From Zobellella maritima (GTDB taxonomy: Bacteria > Pseudomonadota > Gammaproteobacteria > Enterobacterales > Aeromonadaceae), in assembly GCF_003075035.1 (NCBI RefSeq), contig NZ_QCZE01000001.1, positions 1,176,602-1,240,601 on the forward strand: a stretch of DNA of 64,000 nucleotides, written 5' to 3'. The notes under the pieces were generated by a model, which made no database searches, was not told where the DNA came from, and saw only the letters and a list, made by a program, of their open reading frames with translations. Positions 28,969-37,652 of this stretch are shown here, piece by piece. Both the position numbers and the translations under genes were made by a program. Positions within the stretch are counted from its first letter, which is position 1. The number at the start of each line of letters is the position of its first letter.

Positions 28969-31755
28969 TCATTCTTCAACAGACTCTGCTGACCAGGATA
29001 AATGGTTCAAAGCCTGGGCGGCCTGCTCCCGGGTTTTGGCAAAGACGCGGGTCAGCTCCTCTATTGCTCCCCGTGACAAGGAAGCCCCTTGCCGCCCTTC
29101 GGCCATCAGCGTGTCCGCCAGGGTGGCCAGTGGCTCGGCATGAATATTGGCAGCGACCACCGCCAGCCGATGCAGTACCCGGCCTGCTTCCGGGCCGTCT
29201 CCATTGGCCAATGCCGCCTGCAATTCCCACACATCATCCTGATGCTCGTCGAGGAACAGCCTGAGCAACAGTGCAAATGCATGACGGTCCCGCTCAAGCC
29301 GGCTGCGGACCTGCTCCAGGGCCAGGTAGTCGCCTTCCCCGCCATGAGCATCACTATCCCGCAGGCCACCGTTATCGGCCTCCGGAGCGGCCTGGGCCTC
29401 ACTTTGCCCAGGGCCCAAACCGACCTGGAGCAACGCCTGATACAATTCGATGCGATTGACCGGCTTGGTAACATAGCCATTCATGCCCGCTTCCAGGCTG
29501 GTTTCCCTGTCGCCGCGCATGGCGCTGGCGGTCAGAGCGATAATGGGAACCCGGTGGTTAACCCCGAGCTTGCGGATTTGGCGGGTGGCCTGGAGGCCAT
29601 CGAGGATCGGCATCTGCAAATCCATCAAGATGGCGTCAAAGGTTTTTTTAGACACCATGTCTATCGCCTGCTGGCCATGATTGGCCAGGGTCACCGTCAC
29701 CCCCACTTTAGCCAGAAACTCGACAATCAGTTGCTGGTTCACCCTGTTGTCTTCTGCCAGCAAAAGATGACACCCCATCAACCGCTTACGGTAATACCAG
29801 GTATCGTCTGTATTGGCCGATAACAGCGCCATGGCCTCGGGCCGGGGATTGAGTACCTTGCTCAGGCAGGCCAACAGACTTTTTTCGGTGACCGGTTTGG
29901 ACAGAAAGTGGCGGATCCCCAGGCTGTCCATCTGCCCTGCTGGCCGCTCCCGGCCAAAGGCACTGGTGATCACGATATCAAGCCGCGCCAGATGGTGCTG
30001 CCGAGTTATGAAACTGGCCAGCTCCATGCCGTTATCGTGCCCCAGGCGGCAATCGATCAGAACCAGCCGCAACTCGCTCCCCCGCTGCTGGATGATCTCC
30101 CTCGCCGACATGCTGTCCCTCGCCGTATAGAGCACAAAGCCGGCTTCCCTAATGATGCGGCCCATGATCTCAAGTACCAGCTCATTATCATCAACCAACA
30201 ATATTTTCTGGCCGGGAATAAAGACAGGCTTGTGGTCTTGATGGGCACCGGCAGCGGCCTCACGCAGGGGCAACACCACCTTGAAGGTCGACCCCAACCC
30301 GGGCTGACTCTGTACCGAAATGGTGCCCCGCATCAATTGCACCAGGTGCCGGCTGATGTTGAGCCCCAAACCACTGCCGCCATATTTACGGGTGGTGCTG
30401 GCGTCCAGTTGAGTAAAGGGTTTGAACAGGCTGACCAACTTTTCGGGCATAATGCCGATGCCGGTGTCTTTCACTTCAAAACACAATTGCTGGCTGTTTT
30501 CAGGGTTGAGATAAACAGCCAGCACCACTTCGCCTCGCTCGGTAAACTTGACCGCATTGCTGACCAGGTTGACCAGTACCTGCCCGAGCCGAAGGGGATC
30601 GCCCTGCAAATATTCGGGCACTTCCGGGGACTTGTTGATGATCACCTCCAGCTGTTTTTGCTCCGACATATCGGCAAACAGGCCCGATAGGGTGTCCAGT
30701 TGCTGGTTCAGATCAAAGGCAATATCCTCTAGCTCCAGCTTGCCCGACTCCACCTTGGTCAGATCGAGGATATCGTTGATCAATAGCAGCAGGTTATCGG
30801 AGGAAGTGCGGATCTTCTTGATATATTCGGCCTGCTGGGCAGTGAGAGGGGTCTGCTGTAACAAGGAGCTGAAACCGATAATGGCATTCATTGGCGTGCG
30901 GATCTCATGACTCATATTGGCCAGAAAGTCGGTTTTCGCCCGCGCCAGGGCCATGGACGCCTGATTGGTTTGCGTTAACTGCTTGTTGCGCACATGCAAC
31001 CACGCCATGCCGGCACTAAAGATCACGCCCAATATCAGCGCCAGGTTGAGCAACAGACGCTCCTTGGTACGTTTCAGCTGGGCCTCCCAGCTATTTTTTA
31101 ACTGCAGCAGTCCGGTGGCGTCGTCATCCCCCAGCCGCCGGCGCAAGTCGATGATGCGCCTCAGGCTCTGACGATACAGTTGGTGCCCATACAGCAGATC
31201 ACTCAGCCGTTCTTCAGCCCCGCCAGCCAGGGATTGGGCGACATTGGCCAGATGATCGACATAGGCCGGATGGGAGGCATGCAGATAGAGTTCACTGAGT
31301 TCGGACAAGCGGCCAATGCGGGCAGCTTGCTCCGGGCCGACCGTCTCCAGCTGCTCGGCATGTCGATGAAACACGTTCAGGGCATAATGCAGGCGCAACT
31401 CTTCTTCCTGCAACCGGCTCAGTGCTGACAGATAGTTGTGCAGCTCGGCCATCACCGGCTGCAACGCCGGCTCCTTGATCCGACGCCCTTCAAGATAGTC
31501 ATTAAAATGGCCTAGGCTCAGCAACAGGTCTTGGATCTTGCCCTCCAGACTGATGCCATTTCCCGCATCCAGCATAATGATGTCTTGATGCACCTGGTGC
31601 AGGTCATTGACCAGGGGAGCGGCCCGGCTTGCCAGTTCACGATAATCCCGGTACTGCCGTTCCAGCCACAGGCTGTTGATGGCCAATCCAAGCAACAACA
31701 ACAGGGCCGTAAGCAGGGTAATTCGAATAGACTTTGGCATTCGGAGACTCGACAT
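28969..31755 (-). CDS. Hybrid sensor histidine kinase with two receivers and an Hpt-like domain
   Basis: About 928 residues (ATG at 31755; another ATG five codons later is equally possible). Two membrane helices (about 12-30 and 240-255) flank a helical periplasmic sensor. Then come HisKA (FLANMSHEIRTPMNAIIGF), HATPase_c (NLVSNAVKFT, GSGLGLNI), two receivers (LVLIDCRLGHDNG and ILMDLQMPILDG) and a C-terminal Hpt-like helical domain. The Hpt keeps its His (LHRLAVVAANIHA) but lacks the Lys and Gly usually found three to four residues later. It stands alone, 240 bases from dadA. The signal is unknown. Confidence 0.92.
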   Translation of the reverse strand: MSSLRMPKSIRITLLTALLLLLGLAINSLWLERQYRDYRELASRAAPLVNDLHQVHQDIIMLDAGNGISLEGKIQDLLLSLGHFNDYLEGRRIKEPALQPVMAELHNYLSALSRLQEEELRLHYALNVFHRHAEQLETVGPEQAARIGRLSELSELYLHASHPAYVDHLANVAQSLAGGAEERLSDLLYGHQLYRQSLRRIIDLRRRLGDDDATGLLQLKNSWEAQLKRTKERLLLNLALILGVIFSAGMAWLHVRNKQLTQTNQASMALARAKTDFLANMSHEIRTPMNAIIGFSSLLQQTPLTAQQAEYIKKIRTSSDNLLLLINDILDLTKVESGKLELEDIAFDLNQQLDTLSGLFADMSEQKQLEVIINKSPEVPEYLQGDPLRLGQVLVNLVSNAVKFTERGEVVLAVYLNPENSQQLCFEVKDTGIGIMPEKLVSLFKPFTQLDASTTRKYGGSGLGLNISRHLVQLMRGTISVQSQPGLGSTFKVVLPLREAAAGAHQDHKPVFIPGQKILLVDDNELVLEIMGRIIREAGFVLYTARDSMSAREIIQQRGSELRLVLIDCRLGHDNGMELASFITRQHHLARLDIVITSAFGRERPAGQMDSLGIRHFLSKPVTEKSLLACLSKVLNPRPEAMALLSANTDDTWYYRKRLMGCHLLLAEDNRVNQQLIVEFLAKVGVTVTLANHGQQAIDMVSKKTFDAILMDLQMPILDGLQATRQIRKLGVNHRVPIIALTASAMRGDRETSLEAGMNGYVTKPVNRIELYQALLQVGLGPGQSEAQAAPEADNGGLRDSDAHGGEGDYLALEQVRSRLERDRHAFALLLRLFLDEHQDDVWELQAALANGDGPEAGRVLHRLAVVAANIHAEPLATLADTLMAEGRQGASLSRGAIEELTRVFAKTREQAAQALNHLSWSAESVEE

Positions 31756-31925
31756 TCTGACTGGCGACAACTCTGCTTATGATAATCGGGCCGGGTAACG
31801 CAAGACAAACGGCCCGTCCTGTGCCGGGAATCATCTAAACAGCGAATGCAGGTACAAGCCCCACCGTTGGCCTATTATAAGCTCATGTTCTTTCAACCAA
31901 TAATAACAAGTGACTGAGCGTAGAG

Positions 31926-32405
31926 ATGCCTACAGCTCCCCCTCAAAAAACATTCAGTATCGGCAGCAAGGGCTGGATATTGCTGGCCGACATCTGTTTA
32001 TTCGCCATCCTGCTGGTCGCCCTGCCCTTCGAGCCCGATGTCAACAAGGGTTTGAGCCTGTTGATCTGTATTGCCGCATTATGGCTGACCGAGGCGATAC
32101 ATATCACCATTACCGCGCTGATGGTCTCCCTGTTGGCTGCGGTGATGGGCATATTGGACACCGGGACCGCCCTCAGCAACTTTGCCAACCCCATTATCTT
32201 CCTGTTCCTGGGGGGCTTTGCCCTGGCCGCGGCCATGCACAGCCAGGGATTGGACAAGCTGATCGCCAACCGCATCCTGCAGCTGGCCAATGCCATCGCC
32301 TTCGGCAGCGGCCTGATCCGTCAGGGCCAGATGATGAGGGCCGGCGTTGTCCTCAACCTGGCCTGTATCGTCGTGCTGGTTTGCTACTTCTATTGCTTGG
32401 GCTGA
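31926..32405 (+). pseudogene. SLC13/DASS anion transporter with large internal deletion
   Basis: The 159-codon frame joins two ends of a DASS transporter. Residues about 1-118 are the N-terminal part ([42 protein letters not shown]). Residues about 119-159 match the extreme C-terminus of the family ([24 protein letters not shown]). About 300 middle residues, including both transport-site motifs, are missing, with the frame kept across the junction near 32280-32290. The product cannot transport. A full-length family member has about 450-480 residues. Confidence 0.85.
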
Positions 32406-32642
32406 TTATCCTGCTCCTGTACCAATCCGCCCGCTGCGCCATTCACCAGACGCTCGGCCAGCCGTAAACCCGATGTGGCAACACGCAGCCATTGGGCGTC
32501 CGGAGTGACTGCGGACATGTGCCCCGCTTGCATAGATATAACGGCTCGGCTGTCGCTCTGAGCGACACCGGGTATCCTATACTCGATTGGGGGGATGAAA
32601 GGAAAGTCGGAACAGTTCAAAGATTTCAAGCTGGAGGTCAGC

Positions 32643-33173
32643 ATGAAAAGCAAATTAATCATCCCGTGTGTTTGTCTTGGCTTATTTGGGAGCGGTTCAG
32701 TACTGGCCGCTGACAAAGAGGCGATGATAACCAGCGCGGAAAGCGCAGGTCCCGTCGCCGTGACAGCGAACGCAACCATCAAGGCTCCAGATGGAACAGT
32801 CCTGCGAGAGGGAACGAACAGCTACACCTGTTATCCTCAACAAGAAACCATCGGCCCTATGTGTAATGAGGCCGTCTGGGACGCCCTCATCAATGCAATG
32901 CTGAACAAGAAGGATTTTCAGCCCAATACACTCAGCGTGTCCTACATGCTGGCCGGTGAAGGCAGCGCCCTCGGCGTCAGTAACAGCGATCCCTATGCCA
33001 CCGACCCCGACAAAAGTGACGACTGGGTGAAGGAAGGACCCCACCTGATGATCGTTGTTCCCGATCGGGCAATGCTTGAGGGGTTGTCAACAGACCCGAA
33101 CGACCCAGTTTACGTCATGTGGAAAGATACCCCATATGCGCACATCATGGTCAAGGTGGCGGCCGATAAATAA
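32643..33173 (+). CDS. Periplasmic protein of unknown function
   Basis: 176 residues from the ATG at 32643, with GGAGGT upstream and a clear signal peptide (MKSKLIIPCVCLGLFGSGSVLA). The mature part has two cysteines (SYTCYPQQ, GPMCNEAVWD) and a conserved-looking C-terminal half (GPHLMIVVPDRAM, MWKDTPYAHIMVKV). I do not recognise a characterised family. It is a single gene closed by a strong terminator, and the window gives no partner. Confidence 0.8.
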   Translation: MKSKLIIPCVCLGLFGSGSVLAADKEAMITSAESAGPVAVTANATIKAPDGTVLREGTNSYTCYPQQETIGPMCNEAVWDALINAMLNKKDFQPNTLSVSYMLAGEGSALGVSNSDPYATDPDKSDDWVKEGPHLMIVVPDRAMLEGLSTDPNDPVYVMWKDTPYAHIMVKVAADK

Positions 33174-33193
33174 GTCGTCGCATACTAACTAAT

Positions 33194-33225
33194 AAAAAAG
33201 CCGCTGTAGTGACAGCGGCTTTTTT
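33194..33225. terminator. Bidirectional terminator
   Basis: Stem gccgctgt/acagcggc with a 4-base loop, flanked by six A and six T residues. It serves the periplasmic protein gene on the plus strand and can serve the DUF1127 gene on the reverse strand. Confidence 0.92.
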
Positions 33226-33249
33226 ATTGTGGCGCATCCTTGCGATGTA

Positions 33250-33462
33250 TTACCGTTGCCAGAACGGCTTGCTGATTTCCCGATAACGGTCCGACTCGTG
33301 CAGACCAATGTCTTTTAACAGATAGGCAGGCAATTCCGCCAGTTCACGACGGCTGCGGTTGCGTTGCAGCCAGGTATTAATTTTGGCCAGGACACCGGCT
33401 TTGTTCTGCTGCCGGCGAGATGTGTGAGTAAAGGTAACGGTTTGCTGAAGAGTCTGGTTCAT
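33250..33462 (-). CDS. DUF1127 (YjiS-like) small protein
   Basis: 70 residues. The C-terminal 45 residues match DUF1127: basic helix NTWLQRNRSRRELAELP, then LLKDIGLHESD. Proteins of this family are small, often stress-induced, and some bind RNA or affect phosphate and carbon metabolism; no role can be set here. GGAGG precedes the ATG by 8 bases. The adjacent 33463-33769 is AT-rich and holds no further gene; it should contain the divergent promoters of this gene and the NSS transporter. Confidence 0.88.
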   Translation of the reverse strand: MNQTLQQTVTFTHTSRRQQNKAGVLAKINTWLQRNRSRRELAELPAYLLKDIGLHESDRYREISKPFWQR

Positions 33463-33769
33463 GATGCGCCTCCGGTTAATTTCACGGCAAGAATACTGCC
33501 GGCCAGGGCGGGTCTCAAGCTACCTTTATTGTGAAACATAATTAGTTTTTCTAATGCTAAAACAAGAAACAACAAAACCCAACCCACTGTAAAAAATGAA
33601 GTTATTAAATATTAACAAGAAGAAGCAAACCCTTTAACATTTAACCAAAACTAATATATGAATTATCATTCATTTGGGGTGCCAAACCATTCTCCCTAAC
33701 GTTTCTTTCCTCCCGTCCACTGCCGGCTACACTATTGTTAATTAAAATCATTGTGCCCGAGGGATCATT

Positions 33770-35248
33770 ATGAGTCGTGAACAATGGGGTTCCCGCGCCG
33801 GCTTTATCCTGGCCGCAGTGGGGTCGGCCGTGGGGCTGGGCAATATTTGGCGCTTTCCTTACATGACCTATGAAAACGGCGGTGGGGCTTTCTTTATTCC
33901 TTATTTGTTTGCCCTGCTGACCGCCGGTATCCCCTTTATGATACTGGAATTTTCCCTCGGCCATAAATACCGCTCCGGGGCCCCCAGGACACTGGCCAGC
34001 CTCAACCGCCGCTTCGAGTGGCTGGGCTGGTTCCAGGTGATGATCTCGGCCGTGATTGCCTGTTACTACGTGGTGGTGATCGCCTGGGCTATTTCCTATT
34101 GCTATTTTTCCTTCACCCAGGCCTGGGGGGAGGACAGCAATGCTTTCTTTTTCGATACCTTCCTGGGCCTGACCGGTGATAATTCCCCCTCCAGCCTCGG
34201 CGGCCTGCGCGTCCACCTGCTAATCCCTCTGTGTCTTGCCTGGGCGACCACCTACATCGCCACCTACCGGGGTGTACAGGGCGGCATCGAAAAAATAAAC
34301 AAGGTCCTCATGCCCCTGTTGTTCCTGCTGGTGCTGTACCTGATTGCCCGCATTGCTTTCCTGCCCGGTGCCCTCGACGGCATCAACTGGATGTTCGCCC
34401 CCGACTTCAGCAAGATATGGGATCCCAAGGTGTGGTCCGCCGCCTATGGTCAGATTTTTTTCACCCTTAGCGTCGGCTTTGCCATCATGATGTCTTATGC
34501 CAGCTTCCTGCCGGAAAAATCCGATATCAACAATAACGCCTTCATGACGGTATTGATGAACTGCGGCTTCTCCATGCTGGCCGGCATCATGGTGTTCGGC
34601 GCCCTCGGCTACATGGCCCATGCCCAGAACACCGAGCTGACGGAGGTGGTCAGCTCCGGCGTCGGCCTGGCATTTGTCACCCTGCCGACCGCCATCAGCC
34701 TGTTGCCGGCACCGGGCATCATGGGCCCGTTGTTCTTCCTGGCCCTGGTCTTTGCCGGCATCAGCTCACATATTTCGATAGCCCAGGCGGTCATTACCGG
34801 ATTGATGGACAAGCGGGGCTGGAACCGCCACCGCACCTCGACCCTGTTCTGTGCCCTTGGGTTTGTGATCAGCCTGTTGTTTATTACCCGGGGCGGCCTG
34901 CTGCTGCTGGACCTGGTCGATTACTTTATCAACAATGTCGCCCTGCTCGGCGCCTGCCTGCTGGAACTGCTGCTGGCAGGCTGGCTGTGCCGGCTGACCG
35001 ATTTCCAGCATCATGCCAATCAGCTCTCGGAATTCAAAATCGGCAACTGGTGGCTGTTCTGTATCCGTTTTGTGTCGGTCGGTATCCTGCTGATCCTGCT
35101 GTTCAACAATATCCTGGGCGCCTTCAGGGAAAATTACGGCGGCTACAGCAACCATGAGATCTATTTCATCGGTTGGGGCTTGATCGGCATCATGCTGCTC
35201 CTTGCCCTGTCGATCAACGCCGCCAGCAGGCAGGAGTCACGCTTATGA
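33770..35248 (+). CDS. NSS-family sodium-dependent transporter
   Basis: 492 residues with about twelve membrane helices. The N-terminal signature GFILAAVGSAVGLGNIWRFPYMTYENGGGAF holds the unwound helix 1 that binds Na+ and the substrate in LeuT-fold neurotransmitter:sodium symporters. Substrates are usually amino acids. The gene is coupled by a 4-base overlap to a 34-residue small subunit of the MetS type, which suggests a methionine/alanine importer. GAGGG precedes the ATG. Confidence 0.92.
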   Translation: MSREQWGSRAGFILAAVGSAVGLGNIWRFPYMTYENGGGAFFIPYLFALLTAGIPFMILEFSLGHKYRSGAPRTLASLNRRFEWLGWFQVMISAVIACYYVVVIAWAISYCYFSFTQAWGEDSNAFFFDTFLGLTGDNSPSSLGGLRVHLLIPLCLAWATTYIATYRGVQGGIEKINKVLMPLLFLLVLYLIARIAFLPGALDGINWMFAPDFSKIWDPKVWSAAYGQIFFTLSVGFAIMMSYASFLPEKSDINNNAFMTVLMNCGFSMLAGIMVFGALGYMAHAQNTELTEVVSSGVGLAFVTLPTAISLLPAPGIMGPLFFLALVFAGISSHISIAQAVITGLMDKRGWNRHRTSTLFCALGFVISLLFITRGGLLLLDLVDYFINNVALLGACLLELLLAGWLCRLTDFQHHANQLSEFKIGNWWLFCIRFVSVGILLILLFNNILGAFRENYGGYSNHEIYFIGWGLIGIMLLLALSINAASRQESRL

Positions 35249-35349
35249 CCACGGGCGCCATCATCATGATGATCATCGGCCTGGGGATTACCTGGGGCGG
35301 GGCCGCCATCTGCCTGGCCGTGGCCATCAGGGCCAGGAAAGGCAAATAG
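35245..35349 (+). CDS. MetS-type small subunit of the NSS transporter
   Basis: 34 residues: a single membrane helix (GAIIMMIIGLGITWGGAAICLAVAI) and a basic tail (RARKGK). Its ATG overlaps the transporter stop (ATGA). Length, sequence pattern (MTTGAI start, GLxxTWGG) and position match the methionine/alanine import NSS small-subunit family, which in Corynebacterium is needed for transport by MetP. Confidence 0.85.
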   Translation: MTTGAIIMMIIGLGITWGGAAICLAVAIRARKGK

Positions 35350-35463
35350 TCCCGGTTGGTTCCGGGCTGCGGCCCGGGACTCATTCTGGCACTAATTTGA
35401 GCCTCTTTCCTCCGCGCCCCCTTGCCCGCCTTTCTCTTCGCTGTTACATTGAGGGTCAACCTA

Positions 35464-35479
35464 TGTATGTTGGCATAAT
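35464..35479 (+). promoter_or_regulatory. Ter-like replication fork arrest site upstream of tus
   Basis: The eight bases gtatgttg (35465-35472) equal the core of Escherichia coli Ter sites, followed by an A/T-rich part (gcataat) that matches the consensus less well, about 11 of 16 positions overall. It lies 2 bases before the tus start in the same orientation as E. coli TerB ahead of tus, where it also represses tus. Function inferred. Confidence 0.55.
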
Positions 35480-35481
35480 AT

Positions 35482-36378
35482 ATGTTTACACTCGCCGCCC
35501 GCCTGCGCGCTACCCTGGAACAACTGGAATCTACCCTCAACACCCTGACCCAGCTGCTAGGCCAACCTGGCACCCACGTCCTGCAGGCCGCCTGCTATCC
35601 TCTGCCCGATGTGCCGGCCGGCAAGGAGCACGATCCCATCGAGCAGATCAGCGTCTCTCGCCTAACCGATAACGCCGCCCTGGCCGCCGCCTTGCAATCC
35701 TATCGTCAATGGCACATGCGCACCGACTGCTCGAGCAAGGCCAGTTTCCGGCTACCCGGTTATCTGGTGCTCCCTACCGATGCCCGGCAAGCGCTGTCCC
35801 CCCTGGTCGAACAGATAAACCAGCTCAAGCAACAGTTTCGCAGTCAGGTGCAGGAGGCCGAGGGCCGGGATAAAAAATTCACCCTGGTGCACGACACCTT
35901 TCCCGGGCTGATCACCCTGCAGGTTTATCGCCAGCTGGTGCTGCTGCCCCGCCCCGTGTCCCGGTTGGGTTTTACCTGGGCCAACAAGCAGATCATCCGC
36001 AAGATAGACAAAGACGAACTGGTCGGTCAGCTCAATGCCGCCAAGGCCAGTCCGCCGGCGCTGACCGATCCGCTCACCTGGCAGCAATGCATCGACCGGG
36101 AAATTTATGATGTAAAACGGCTGCCGGCCGGGGTAGAGCTGCGGCTGCGGCGACCGGTCAAGACCCATCCCATGGTCAATGTACGCTGGGCCGAAGAAAT
36201 CAGCCCCCGCCAACAGCAGGTAAAGGCCCACCTGCCGCTCCTGCTATGCCAGGATACTCTGCCGGCCGTAACCCCATTGGGCGATTACCCACCGGCCAAA
36301 ACCCGGCAACGCCGGCCACAGCGTATTGCCGATGAGCCGCTGATCCCCCGTCTGCATATTTATCCCTATTATCCCTGA
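35482..36378 (+). CDS. tus: DNA replication terminus site-binding protein Tus
   Basis: 298 residues, close to the E. coli length. Aligned by eye to E. coli Tus it keeps SSKAxxRLPG (about 84-93), PGLITLxxYR (141-150), WANKxIIxxxxxDE (166-179), RRPVKxxP and the C-terminal LIPRLHIY. Residues Phe133, His137, Gly142 and Leu143 correspond to E. coli Phe140, His144, Gly149 and Leu150, which form the pocket that locks the flipped Ter cytosine. It should bind Ter sites and block the replicative helicase in one direction. A Ter-like site sits at its 5' end. No normal ribosome-binding site is seen. Confidence 0.92.
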   Translation: MFTLAARLRATLEQLESTLNTLTQLLGQPGTHVLQAACYPLPDVPAGKEHDPIEQISVSRLTDNAALAAALQSYRQWHMRTDCSSKASFRLPGYLVLPTDARQALSPLVEQINQLKQQFRSQVQEAEGRDKKFTLVHDTFPGLITLQVYRQLVLLPRPVSRLGFTWANKQIIRKIDKDELVGQLNAAKASPPALTDPLTWQQCIDREIYDVKRLPAGVELRLRRPVKTHPMVNVRWAEEISPRQQQVKAHLPLLLCQDTLPAVTPLGDYPPAKTRQRRPQRIADEPLIPRLHIYPYYP

Positions 36379-36454
36379 GAGACCGAAACTCCTTTTGCCT
36401 GAACACCGTTACCATGGTTAAATTGGTTTCAATTGTTACTTTTGGATAAACTGC

Positions 36455-37651
36455 ATGGGCCTCCCTTTTTCCCTGTTGTTGCTGCTGGCCAGCCTGGCCG
36501 GCCTGACCCCCCTGGCCATCGACATGTACCTGCCGAGCCTGCCCACCATAGCGCAGGATCTGGGCGTACCCATCTCCCAGGCTCAATTGACCATCAGCGT
36601 ATTCCTGGCGGGGTTTGCCCTCGGCCAGCTGTTTTACGGGCCTCTGGCCGACAGCCTGGGTCGCAAGCCGGTGATGCTGCTGGGCACCGCGATTTTCAGC
36701 CTGGCCAGCCTGGGCTGCGCCTTTGCCGACAGCATAGAAACCCTGATGGCCTTTCGTCTGCTGCAGGCGGTGGGTGGCGCAGCCAGCTCGGTAGTGCTCA
36801 ATGCCCTGTTGCGGGATATGTTCGACCGGGACCAATTCGCCCGGGTAATGTCGCTGGTGATGCTGGTGATGACCCTGGCGCCCCTGCTCGCCCCCCTGGT
36901 GGGTGGCTACCTGCTGCTGATCGCCCACTGGCACAGTATTTTTATTCTGTTGGCGGTGATCGGGGTACTGGTCAGCCTGGCACTGGCCGTCAAGATCCCC
37001 GAGACCATGAAGCCCGAACACCGGCAACCCTTCCACCTACTGCCCATTCTGCGCAATTACGGCAAGGTGCTGCGGCACAGGGCGGCGCTGGGCTATATGC
37101 TGTGCGGTGCCCTGACCACCGCCTCCATGTTCGCCTTTATTTCCGGCTCGCCCCTGGTCTATATCGAAATCTTCGGGGTGCCGCCCCAGCATTACGGCTT
37201 GTTGTTCGGCCTGAATATCGTGCTGATGATGCTGCTCACCTTTGGCAACAGCCGCCTGGTCCGCCACCTGGGCAGTGATCGCCTGCTGCAGCTCGGGCTG
37301 ACCGTTTCGGCCCTCGCCGCCGGCCTGCTGCTGGTCAACGCCATCGGCGGGTACGGCGGCCTGTGGGGCATAGTGGTGCCGGTGATGATCGTCATCGCCC
37401 AGATAAGCCTGGTCGGCGCCAACGCCATGGCCGGCCTGCTCGGCCACTTCCCCCAGTCTGCCGGCACGGCCTCGGCGCTGGCGGGCACCCTGCGCTTCGG
37501 CATGGGGGCGGTGGCCGCCTTCGCGGTGAATAGCAGCCCGATCCTCTCCCCCGTACCGATGACCGCTGTGATGGCACTCTGCACCAGCCTGGCCCTGCTC
37601 GGCTACTGGCTGCTGGTGCGCCCTTCCCTGACCAGGGTTGCACCAGCCTAA
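36455..37651 (+). CDS. bcr: Bcr/CflA-type multidrug efflux MFS transporter
   Basis: 398 residues, twelve membrane helices. The N-terminal half has the drug:H+ antiporter signatures of the Bcr/CflA group (TPLAIDMYLPSLPTIA, GQLFYGPLADSLGRKPV, RLLQAVGGAA, PLLAPLVGGYLL). It exports small drugs or sulfonamide-like compounds and possibly amino acids, as Bcr does. It converges on the LysR gene with a single base between the stops. Confidence 0.88.
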   Translation: MGLPFSLLLLLASLAGLTPLAIDMYLPSLPTIAQDLGVPISQAQLTISVFLAGFALGQLFYGPLADSLGRKPVMLLGTAIFSLASLGCAFADSIETLMAFRLLQAVGGAASSVVLNALLRDMFDRDQFARVMSLVMLVMTLAPLLAPLVGGYLLLIAHWHSIFILLAVIGVLVSLALAVKIPETMKPEHRQPFHLLPILRNYGKVLRHRAALGYMLCGALTTASMFAFISGSPLVYIEIFGVPPQHYGLLFGLNIVLMMLLTFGNSRLVRHLGSDRLLQLGLTVSALAAGLLLVNAIGGYGGLWGIVVPVMIVIAQISLVGANAMAGLLGHFPQSAGTASALAGTLRFGMGAVAAFAVNSSPILSPVPMTAVMALCTSLALLGYWLLVRPSLTRVAPA

Positions 37652-37652
37652 C

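Noticed and set aside
35468-35495. dif-like sequence (ggcataa...atgttta) before tus
   Set aside because: The XerC-side arm matches only partly and the XerD-side arm and 6-base spacing do not fit; the Ter reading explains the segment better.
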